From: an uncultured Erythrobacter sp.
GTDB taxonomy: Bacteria; Pseudomonadota; Alphaproteobacteria; Sphingomonadales; Sphingomonadaceae
Reading direction: 5' to 3'
Length of the DNA stretch: 35,224 bases
Assembly: GCA_938015255.1 (NCBI GenBank)
Contig: CALLQC010000096.1
Span: 1-35,224 of the forward strand
The notes beneath the pieces are model-generated. The model was not told the origin of the DNA. It was given only the letters and a program-made list of their open reading frames with translations, and searched no databases. Numbering within the stretch: position 1 is the stretch's first letter; the number at the start of each line of letters is the position of its first letter. A program made the translations under genes and the position numbers. Shown here piece after piece: positions 23,683 to 30,724 of this stretch.

Positions 23683-25980
23683 ATGGCCAAACGACCGACC
23701 CGACGCCCAGAGGGTATGCCCTCCAAGGCGCAAGTGCTTGAATTCATACAGACCTCCAGCGTGCCTGCCGGGAAGCGAGAGATTGCCAAGGCATTCGGGC
23801 TGAAAGGTCAGGAGAAGATTGCACTCAAGAAGCTGCTGAAAGACATGGCTGAAGAGGGCATGATCGACGGCAGGAAGACCGCGTTTCACCGGATGGGCGG
23901 CGTTCCGAAGGTTACTGTGCTGCGGGTCATCGAGATTGAGGATGGTGAACCCGTTGCGGTGCCCGACAACTGGGCGCCCGATGCGCCGGAAAAGCCGCCG
24001 CGCCTGACCCTGCGCGAGATGAAGGCCAAGGGCGGCAAACGACAGCCCGCGCTCAAACGCGGCGACCGCGTGCTCGCCCGGACTGAGGAGCGGGAGAGCG
24101 GTTGGGTCGCCTATCCGATGAAGAAGCTGCCCGCCCGGACCGAAGGGCTGATGGGCGTGGTTGATATCGACGGCAGCGGTCAGGCGTGGCTCGCACCTGT
24201 CGATAAACGTGTGCGCAGTTCTGCCAAGATCGTTGAACTGGGCGAGGCCGAGGAAGGCGATCTCGTAATTGCCGAGAGGGTGGGGCGGTCGGACCGTTCG
24301 GGTGTTAAGGTAATCGAAGTTGTCGGTGACCCGCTCGCGCCCAAAAGTTTCAGCCTTATCGCCATCGCCAAGCACGGAATTCCGCATGTCTTTCCCGATG
24401 CGGTGCATGAAGAGGCGCGCCGCGCGGCCGAACTGAACCTCTCCGAGAAAAAGCGCGAGGATTTGCGCCATCTCCCCATTGTGGCGATCGACCCTGCAGA
24501 CGCGCGCGATCATGACGATGCAATTTGGGCGGAACCAGACGGGAAGGGCGGCTATAACGCGGTGATCGCGATTGCCGATGTCAGCTTCTATGTGCGCCCG
24601 GGCTCCGCACTCGACAAGGAAGCGCGCAAACGCGGCAATTCGGTCTATTTCCCCGACCGTGTTGTGCCCATGTTGCCTGAAATCCTGTCTGCCGATGTCT
24701 GCTCTTTGCGCGAGGATGAGGACCGCGCGGCGATGGTGTGTCACATGCATATCGATGCGGAGGGAAAGACCGGCAATTACCGCTTTACCCGCGCAATCGT
24801 CCGCATTCATCACAATATCGCATATGAGGATGCTCAGGCTGCTGTAGATACGGGCAAGCCGCCCGAATATCTCGCCAATCTATGGGGTGCGTGGAAGCTG
24901 CTGTGGGATGCGCGCACACAGCGCGACCCGCTCAATCTGGAATTGCCAGAGCGGCGCGTTGTGCTGAATGAGGAAGGCAAGATTGAGGAGATCGCGGTGC
25001 GAGAGCGCCTGGATGCGCACCGTGTGGTCGAAGATTTCATGATCGCAGCCAATGTCGCAGCGGCCAAAGGGCTGGAGGCCAAAACCGCCCCGGTGGTCTA
25101 TCGCAATCACGAAACACCAAGCCGTGAAAAGCTGATCGCGCTGCGGGATTACATGGCAACCCTGAACAAGAAGCTGGCGCTGGGTCAGGTCATCACGCCG
25201 AGCCTGTTCAACCGGATGTTGAAGGATGTGAGCGACGAGGCTGAAAAGACTCAGGTTATGGAGGCCGTGCTGCGGAGCCAGACGCAGGCATATTACGGCC
25301 CCGCCAACCAGGGGCATTTCGGCCTTGCGCTTGGCTCGTATGCGCATTTCACCTCACCCATCCGGCGCTATTCCGATCTGCTGGTGCACCGTGCGCTGGT
25401 TGACGCCTATAAACTTGAGCAGCCCGCGCCGCCAGGATCGCTGCCAGACACGACAGGCCTGTCTGACAAGGATCGCAAGAGCCTGCAGGAAATATCAGAC
25501 GCGATCAGCCAGACCGAGCGCCGAGCGATGGAGGCTGAGCGCGATACGATTGACCGCTATGTCGCAGCATGGCTTTCGGGCCGGGTCGGTGAAACATTCG
25601 ACACTCGCATCACAGGTGTGCAGGGCTTCGGGTTTTTTGCGACCATCGTAGGGTTGGGCGGTGATGGTCTTGTGCCAATATCCACCCTCGGCGGAGAGTA
25701 TTTCCGGCACGACGAGGCTGCGCAATCCCTGATCGGCGAAAAATCAGGCACCACCTACACGTCTGGCGACCGGCTGAAGCTTAAACTGGCAGAGGCGAAC
25801 CCGCTTACAGGCGCGCTGAAATTCGTGCTTGAAGATCAGGACAGCTCCGCAATCGAAAGCCGCGGGGGGCGCCCCTTCGCTAACCGACGCGGTGCGGGCG
25901 GCCCCAAAAAGGGGAAATACAAAAACGGCAAACGCGGGCGCCCCGGCAATATCCGCCATCAGGGGCGACGCAAGAAATAG
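23683..25980 (+). CDS. rnr: Ribonuclease R
   Basis: 765 residues. Order: N-terminal winged-helix (about 10-70, KREIAKAFGLKGQEKIALKKLL in pieces), cold-shock domains (about 110-230), the RNB catalytic domain (about 265-595) with VAIDPADARDHDDAIWAE carrying the metal-binding Asp cluster, an S1 domain (about 640-720, FDTRITGVQGFGFFATI) and a Lys/Arg-rich tail. RNase R degrades structured RNA 3'-5' and takes part in rRNA and mRNA quality control and cold adaptation. The AGGCGGGG run just before ATG 23683 supports the start. It is 23 bp after the peptidase gene. Confidence 0.96.
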   Translation: MAKRPTRRPEGMPSKAQVLEFIQTSSVPAGKREIAKAFGLKGQEKIALKKLLKDMAEEGMIDGRKTAFHRMGGVPKVTVLRVIEIEDGEPVAVPDNWAPDAPEKPPRLTLREMKAKGGKRQPALKRGDRVLARTEERESGWVAYPMKKLPARTEGLMGVVDIDGSGQAWLAPVDKRVRSSAKIVELGEAEEGDLVIAERVGRSDRSGVKVIEVVGDPLAPKSFSLIAIAKHGIPHVFPDAVHEEARRAAELNLSEKKREDLRHLPIVAIDPADARDHDDAIWAEPDGKGGYNAVIAIADVSFYVRPGSALDKEARKRGNSVYFPDRVVPMLPEILSADVCSLREDEDRAAMVCHMHIDAEGKTGNYRFTRAIVRIHHNIAYEDAQAAVDTGKPPEYLANLWGAWKLLWDARTQRDPLNLELPERRVVLNEEGKIEEIAVRERLDAHRVVEDFMIAANVAAAKGLEAKTAPVVYRNHETPSREKLIALRDYMATLNKKLALGQVITPSLFNRMLKDVSDEAEKTQVMEAVLRSQTQAYYGPANQGHFGLALGSYAHFTSPIRRYSDLLVHRALVDAYKLEQPAPPGSLPDTTGLSDKDRKSLQEISDAISQTERRAMEAERDTIDRYVAAWLSGRVGETFDTRITGVQGFGFFATIVGLGGDGLVPISTLGGEYFRHDEAAQSLIGEKSGTTYTSGDRLKLKLAEANPLTGALKFVLEDQDSSAIESRGGRPFANRRGAGGPKKGKYKNGKRGRPGNIRHQGRRKK

Positions 25981-26029
25981 CGGAACATCATGGCGGGCAC
26001 GCTCATTGGTCACACAATAGGAGACCAAA

Positions 26030-26545
26030 ATGCTGAAACCCGGACAGAAAGTTCCCGCACTCGACCTACCGCTCACGATTGACGCGCAGTATGACCTTTC
26101 CAAGCAATCGCCCGAACATTTCACCCTCGTCGTGTTCTATCGCGGCAAGCATTGCCCGATCTGCAAGAACCAGCTGGCGGAGCTTGGCGGAAGGCTCGAT
26201 GAATTCACCAAGCGCGGTGTGAATGTTGTCGCCGTGTCGATGGACGGCAAGGACCGCGCAATGCATGTCGACGCACAATGGGAAACTGGTGACGTGCCGC
26301 TCGCCTACGGAATGAGCGAGGAGACCGCGCGCGAATGGGGTCTCTACATTTCCGAAGGCCGCGAAGACAGCGATGAACCAAAGACGTTTTCCGAGCCGGG
26401 CATGTTTCTCGTCCGGCCCGATGGCTCGCTTTATTTCGCCAGCACCCAGAACGCGCCCTTCACCCGCCCGCCGCTCGACCAGCTGCTTCAGGGCATCGAT
26501 TACATCGTGAAGAATGGATACCCGGTGCGGGGAACTCTAACCTGA
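26030..26545 (+). CDS. Peroxiredoxin-like thioredoxin-fold protein
   Basis: 171 residues. It has the AhpC/TSA-type thioredoxin fold: LVVFYRGKHCPICKNQLAEL with C42-P-I-C45, an active-site CxxC rather than the single peroxidatic Cys of classical peroxiredoxins. VVAVSMDGKDRAMHV and PGMFLVRPDGSLYFAST complete the fold. No signal peptide is seen, so it is cytoplasmic. It is likely a thiol-based peroxide or disulfide reductase; the substrate is unknown. AGGAGA five bases before ATG 26030 is a strong ribosome site. It converges with the stress-protein gene (7-bp gap). Confidence 0.85.
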   Translation: MLKPGQKVPALDLPLTIDAQYDLSKQSPEHFTLVVFYRGKHCPICKNQLAELGGRLDEFTKRGVNVVAVSMDGKDRAMHVDAQWETGDVPLAYGMSEETAREWGLYISEGREDSDEPKTFSEPGMFLVRPDGSLYFASTQNAPFTRPPLDQLLQGIDYIVKNGYPVRGTLT

Positions 26546-26552
26546 TTGGCGA

Positions 26553-27005
26553 TCAGGCCCCGTGCTCGCTCTTCATCTCATCGTAGTCTGACGGGATGAT
26601 GTAGAGCGGGCAGGGCAGATTGCCGGCATTCGCCGAAAAATGCGAGACGAGCGGGCCGGGGGATGTGCCCTTTGCCGCACCCAATACCAGCGCCGCGACC
26701 TCGCTGTGTCCATCCAGAAATTCGCTTACGATTTTTTGGCCGTTGCCGACCTTCACCGAGATGGTCGGCATAATCCCGCTTTCGGCCAGCAGATTGCCCG
26801 CGACACCATGTGCAAGCATTTCTGCGCGGTCGCGCGCCTCCTGTTCGATGGTTGCCTGAACGCCGCCGAAAGCGCTGACGTTCTGCTGCCGGACGAGTCC
26901 CAGAATATGAACCGCCCCGTCGACCGCAACCGCACGGCGCGCGGCAAAGCGCATCGCCGCCCGAGCTTCTTCGCTATCATCGGTCACCACTAGGAATGTG
27001 CGCAT
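26553..27005 (-). CDS. Universal stress protein (UspA) family
   Basis: 150 residues from ATG 27005; an in-frame ATG at 27032 is rejected because AGGAGG lies six bases before 27005. It is a single Usp domain: N-terminal strand TFLVVTDDSEEARAAMRFAARRA and the C-terminal region VAALVLGAAKGTSPGPLVSHF with PCPLYIIP. The ATP-binding G-x2-G-x9-G pattern is not cleanly preserved. Usp proteins help survival under stress by unclear means. It is divergent from the pyruvate dehydrogenase E2 gene across 132 bp. Confidence 0.88.
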   Translation of the reverse strand: MRTFLVVTDDSEEARAAMRFAARRAVAVDGAVHILGLVRQQNVSAFGGVQATIEQEARDRAEMLAHGVAGNLLAESGIMPTISVKVGNGQKIVSEFLDGHSEVAALVLGAAKGTSPGPLVSHFSANAGNLPCPLYIIPSDYDEMKSEHGA

Positions 27006-27011
27006 CGCCTG

Positions 27012-27017
27012 CCTCCT
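27012..27017 (-). promoter_or_regulatory. Shine-Dalgarno of the UspA-family gene
   Basis: Minus-strand AGGAGG, six bases before the ATG at 27005. This is a full-consensus site and decides the shorter start. Confidence 0.8.
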
Positions 27018-27098
27018 CAGCAGGCTATCCAATCAAATGGTTTCGTATGCAAGCCCTTGCCCCCGGCCTGTTGATTCGCCAGAGATGCAATGCACCAA

Positions 27099-27117
27099 CG
27101 ACGTTACGGAAACGTCG
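27099..27117. promoter_or_regulatory. Inverted repeat in front of the E2 gene
   Basis: CGACGTT-ACGGA-AACGTCG: seven-base perfect arms around a five-base centre, ending 20 bases before the E2 start codon. It could be a repressor site or a small hairpin near the ribosome site (GAGGGA, about 27121). No regulator can be named. Confidence 0.45.
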
Positions 27118-27137
27118 CAAGAGGGACCGACACATTC

Positions 27138-28541
27138 ATGCCGATAGAAATCAAGATGCCTGCCCTGTCACCCACCATGGAGGAGGGGACGCTGGCCAAG
27201 TGGCTGGTGAAGGTCGGGGACACGATCAGCTCCGGCGATATCATGGCCGAGATCGAAACCGACAAGGCGACGATGGAATTCGAAGCGGTTGATGAAGGCA
27301 CTCTTGCCGCGATCACAGTTGAAGAAGGCAGCGAGAATGTCGCCGTTGGCACCGTCATCGCGATGCTGGCCGAGGAAGGAGAGGACGTTAGCGATGTGAG
27401 CGCTCCGGCGGCAGGCAGCACGCCCGCGCCGAGTCCCGCGCCAAGCCCCACACCTGCCGCATCCGATGATGGACCGGCTGCCACGCCAACCGCGCGCAAG
27501 CTGGCGGAAGCAAACGGGATCGATCTTGCAAGCATTGAAGGCACTGGCCCCAACGGCAAGATTACCAAGGGCGATGTCGAAGCCGCAGGTGGCAGTGGCG
27601 ACAGCGCGCCTGCTCCTGCGCCCGCTCCAGCTCCGACGCCCTCGGGAGATCGTGTCATCGCCTCTCCGCTTGCCAAGCGTATTGCCGAGCAAAAAGGCAT
27701 CGACCTTTCCGCTGTGACGGGCAGCGGCCCGAACGGCCGCATCGTGAAAGCCGATGTAGAGAGCTTTGATCCGGCCAGCGCACCGGCTCCGGCACCGGCT
27801 GAAAGCGCGCCTGCGCCCGCTGCTGCAGCTGCGCCCGCGAATGATTACGATGCACCATACGAGGAGCAGAAGCTCAACAATGTCCGCAAAGTCATCGCGC
27901 GCCGCCTGACCGAGGCAAAGCAGACCGTTCCGCACATCTATCTCACCGTCGATGTCCGGCTCGACCCGCTGCTGAAACTGCGCAAGCAACTCAACGAGTC
28001 GCTTGAAGCGGACGGCGTGAAGCTTTCGGTCAACGACCTCATTATCAAGGCGCTCGCCCGCGCCTTGCAGCGCGAGCCGCAGTGCAACGTCTCCTTCCAG
28101 GGCGACGTAATGCACCAATATACGCGTCAGGACGTTTCGGTTGCGGTGGCTGCACCCTCGGGCCTGATCACACCGATTATCCGCGATGCCGGTCGCAAGG
28201 GGCTGGCCGAAATATCGAACGAGATGAAGGAGCTTGCCGGCAAAGCGCGTGAGGGCAAGCTGCAACCGCACGAATATCAGGGCGGCACGGTTTCACTCTC
28301 CAATCTCGGCATGTTCGGCACCAAGCAGTTCGATGCAGTCATCAACCCGCCGCAGGGAATGATCCTCGCGGTCGGTGCAGGCGAACAGCGCCCCTACGTG
28401 GTCGATGGCGCGCTGCAGGTGGCAACGGTGATGAGCGTCACCGGCAGCTTCGATCACCGCGCGATTGACGGGGTGGACGGTGCAAAACTGCTCGATCAGT
28501 TCCGCAGCCTGATCGAGAACCCGATGGGGCTGGTGGTTTGA
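27138..28541 (+). CDS. pdhC: Pyruvate dehydrogenase E2, dihydrolipoamide acetyltransferase
   Basis: 467 residues from ATG 27138 ([17 protein letters not shown]). It moves acetyl groups from E1 to CoA. Lipoyl domain at 2-78 with the lipoylated Lys43 in [10 protein letters not shown]. Ala/Pro-rich linkers follow. There are two successive peripheral-subunit-binding domains: about 114-149 ([16 protein letters not shown] ... [12 protein letters not shown]) and about 173-210 ([16 protein letters not shown] ... [12 protein letters not shown]); most E2 proteins have one. The catalytic domain is about 239-467 with HRAIDG near 440. Pyruvate rather than 2-oxoglutarate is inferred from the N-terminal and catalytic-domain sequence ([27 protein letters not shown]). 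E1 genes are not in the window. Followed by a membrane protein (TTGA overlap) and lpdA. Confidence 0.93.
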   Translation: MPIEIKMPALSPTMEEGTLAKWLVKVGDTISSGDIMAEIETDKATMEFEAVDEGTLAAITVEEGSENVAVGTVIAMLAEEGEDVSDVSAPAAGSTPAPSPAPSPTPAASDDGPAATPTARKLAEANGIDLASIEGTGPNGKITKGDVEAAGGSGDSAPAPAPAPAPTPSGDRVIASPLAKRIAEQKGIDLSAVTGSGPNGRIVKADVESFDPASAPAPAPAESAPAPAAAAAPANDYDAPYEEQKLNNVRKVIARRLTEAKQTVPHIYLTVDVRLDPLLKLRKQLNESLEADGVKLSVNDLIIKALARALQREPQCNVSFQGDVMHQYTRQDVSVAVAAPSGLITPIIRDAGRKGLAEISNEMKELAGKAREGKLQPHEYQGGTVSLSNLGMFGTKQFDAVINPPQGMILAVGAGEQRPYVVDGALQVATVMSVTGSFDHRAIDGVDGAKLLDQFRSLIENPMGLVV

Positions 28542-28942
28542 GCGCAAGGCTGCTGGCAAAATCCTGCGCGATCGCGCTGATTGCCGGGCTGGCTGCGTGG
28601 CTTCCGATGGCCATTTTGCTGACGGTGGACATGGACGCCAATCTGGCTTTGCCGGCTGCGGTCCGCATGTTGCCGCTGGCCTTGTTGGGGGCTTTCGCAG
28701 TCGGGCTACCGATTGCGCTTCTGACTTATGTTTTGTCGGGATCGCATCTGCGAGGCTCGGCCTATCCGGTGTTTCTCGCTGCGAATCTTGCAGGCATGGT
28801 CCTACTCACGGTGACATTCCTTCTTGGTCACTTGTTCGGAGTATTCTTATTTGGGCTTCCGACCCTGGTTGCAGCGAATGTTTTCGCGCTGCTGGGGTGG
28901 TTCTGGATCCTGAAGCCAGTGCCGGAGGCGCAGCATGGCTGA
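28538..28942 (+). CDS. Small integral membrane protein, unknown function
   Basis: 134 residues from TTG 28538, overlapping the E2 stop as TTGA, which points to translational coupling. Four hydrophobic helices are predicted at about 8-28, 42-68, 78-100 and 102-127, with a short polar tail. There is no recognisable family motif, signal or catalytic residue. Its location between E2 and E3 genes suggests co-expression with pyruvate dehydrogenase, but a functional link is only a guess. The start is uncertain, since no ATG or GTG fits better without losing the first helix. Confidence 0.65.
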   Translation: MSARLLAKSCAIALIAGLAAWLPMAILLTVDMDANLALPAAVRMLPLALLGAFAVGLPIALLTYVLSGSHLRGSAYPVFLAANLAGMVLLTVTFLLGHLFGVFLFGLPTLVAANVFALLGWFWILKPVPEAQHG

Positions 28943-29010
28943 GAACTTTCCTACTTCGCAAAGACCGTGGCAAATATCGCGCATGATCCGCCACCCAATT
29001 CATCTGCAAA

Positions 29011-29036
29011 CGTCCGCGAGAACAACTTCGCGGATG
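29011..29036 (+). other. Hairpin between the E2-side genes and lpdA
   Basis: TCCGCGA (29013-29019) pairs perfectly with TCGCGGA (29028-29034) around an eight-base loop, with wobble extension on both sides. TTTT follows at about 29046, ten bases beyond the stem. It could be a weak terminator or an mRNA-stability hairpin in the 169-bp gap before lpdA. The rest of this gap shows nothing I can name. Confidence 0.4.
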
Positions 29037-29111
29037 CCAGTGCGCTTTTATCCCCTTGGACCCTGTTCCATGTGTTCCATCCTGTAGGACTTCAAAGAGA
29101 GTAATCCAGCA

Positions 29112-30524
29112 ATGTCAAACAGTTACGATGTCATCGTCCTCGGCTCCGGCCCCGGCGGCTATGTCGCGGCGATCCGCTGCGCCCAGCTGGGCCTGAACAC
29201 GGCCATCGTCGAGCGCGAGAACCTTGGCGGTATCTGCCTCAACTGGGGCTGCATCCCGACCAAAGCGCTGCTGCGCTCGGCCGAGATCCTGCATTATGCT
29301 CAACATGCCAAGGACTATGGCCTCAAGATCGCAGGCACGATCGAGGCGGACCTTGAAGCAGTCGTGAAGCGCAGCCGCGGCGTTGCCAAGCAGCTCAATC
29401 AGGGCGTCACTCACCTGATGAAGAAGAACAAGATCAGCGTTCACATGGGGGAGGGCACGCTGACCGGGCCGACCTCGCTGACGGTCAAGGGCGACAAGGG
29501 TGAGGAGAAGCTCACCGCCAAGCACGTGATCGTCGCCACCGGTGCGCGTGCGCGTGACCTTCCGTTTGCGCCTGCAGATGGCAAACGGGTCTGGACCTAT
29601 CGCCACGCGATGGTGCCGCCCGAAATGCCCAAGAAGCTGTTGGTTATCGGATCAGGCGCCATCGGGATCGAGTTTGCGAGCTTCTACAACGATATGGGCT
29701 GCGATGTGACCGTGGTGGAGATGCTCGACCGGATCGTGCCGGTTGAGGATCACGAGGTCTCGGCCTTCCTCGAAAAGAGCCTCAAGAAACAGGGCATGAC
29801 GATCATGACCGGCGCAGGTGTTGAGGACATCAAAGTGTCGGACAAGGGCGTGAGCGCGAAGATCAAGGACAAGGGCGGGAAGGTGGACACGCAGGAATTC
29901 ACCCACTGCATCACCGCCATCGGCATCCAGCCCAACACCGAGAATATCGGGCTTGAGAAGCTCGCCGAGATGAATCGCGGCTTCATCCAGATCGATCCGA
30001 TGGGCCGCACCAAGTCCAAGGGGCTTTGGGCCATTGGTGACTGCACACCCGGCCCGTGGCTCGCACACAAGGCGTCTCACGAAGGCGTAACGTGCGCTGA
30101 AGCCATCGCGCAGGAGCTCGGCAACACAGACGTGCATCCGCACCCGCTAAACCGGGAAGCGATACCGGGCTGCACCTATTGCCATCCGCAGATCGCCAGC
30201 GTCGGCCTGACCGAGGCGAAAGCGAAAGAGGCCGGGTACGAAGTGAAGGTTGGTAACTTCCCCTTCATCGGCAATGGCAAGGCGATCGCGCTGGGTGAGG
30301 CCGAGGGCTTCACCAAGACCGTGTTCGACGCCAAGACCGGCGAACTGCTCGGCGCGCATATGGTTGGCGCGGAAGTGACCGAGATGATCCAGGGCTACAC
30401 GATCGGAAAGACGCTCGAGACGACCGAAGCTGAGCTGATGCAAACCGTGTTCCCGCACCCGACTATCTCTGAAAGCATGCATGAAAGCGTGCTGGGCGCC
30501 TATGGCCGCGCGATCCATATCTGA
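29112..30524 (+). CDS. lpdA: Dihydrolipoamide dehydrogenase (E3)
   Basis: 470 residues. It reoxidises the dihydrolipoyl group of E2 using FAD and NAD+. FAD-binding GSGPGGYVAA (residues 11-20), redox disulfide C42-LNWG-C47 in GGICLNWGCIP, NAD-binding GSGAIGIEFASF, second FAD motif GLWAIGDCTPGPWLAHKA, and the C-terminal interface base in HPHPTISESMHE (His-Glu pair). All catalytic elements are intact. It is separated from the E2 group by 169 bp and a hairpin, so it may have its own promoter. Its stop overlaps the next start as TGATG. Confidence 0.96.
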   Translation: MSNSYDVIVLGSGPGGYVAAIRCAQLGLNTAIVERENLGGICLNWGCIPTKALLRSAEILHYAQHAKDYGLKIAGTIEADLEAVVKRSRGVAKQLNQGVTHLMKKNKISVHMGEGTLTGPTSLTVKGDKGEEKLTAKHVIVATGARARDLPFAPADGKRVWTYRHAMVPPEMPKKLLVIGSGAIGIEFASFYNDMGCDVTVVEMLDRIVPVEDHEVSAFLEKSLKKQGMTIMTGAGVEDIKVSDKGVSAKIKDKGGKVDTQEFTHCITAIGIQPNTENIGLEKLAEMNRGFIQIDPMGRTKSKGLWAIGDCTPGPWLAHKASHEGVTCAEAIAQELGNTDVHPHPLNREAIPGCTYCHPQIASVGLTEAKAKEAGYEVKVGNFPFIGNGKAIALGEAEGFTKTVFDAKTGELLGAHMVGAEVTEMIQGYTIGKTLETTEAELMQTVFPHPTISESMHESVLGAYGRAIHI

Positions 30525-30724
30525 TGTCGAAGGAGAAGAAGGCGGCGGACCCCTTCCTCACGAAAGAGGATCTGATTGCCCATATGAAAGGGCGCATGTT
30601 CCCAAAGGGTAAGCAGTTCGCGCCCTCACTGGTCATGTGGGGTGATCCGCACGGCGAGGAAGTCGATATCGACCGGCTCGATCACATGTCAAAGCCCGAC
30701 GATGATGAAAGCCCCGCAGATTAA
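30524..30724 (+). CDS. Small hypothetical protein coupled to lpdA
   Basis: 66 residues, start ATG sharing one base with the lpdA stop (TGATG), so translation is probably coupled. Composition is charged and soluble: Lys-rich start (MSKEKKAADPF), a central FPKGKQFAPSLVMWGDPHGEE block that looks like a conserved core, and an acidic tail. No known motif is recognised. Its stop codon overlaps the stop of the convergent cyclic-di-GMP gene by four bases (TTAA). The tight coupling and non-random composition favour a real gene. Confidence 0.6.
   Translation: MSKEKKAADPFLTKEDLIAHMKGRMFPKGKQFAPSLVMWGDPHGEEVDIDRLDHMSKPDDDESPAD

Noticed and set aside
23503..24813. 436-codon antisense frame across the M28 peptidase and rnr boundary
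   Set aside because: It crosses two well-supported genes, with no domain and no ribosome site.
27168..28271. 367-codon antisense frame within the E2 gene
   Set aside because: It mirrors the Ala/Pro linkers and conserved domains of E2; no independent evidence.
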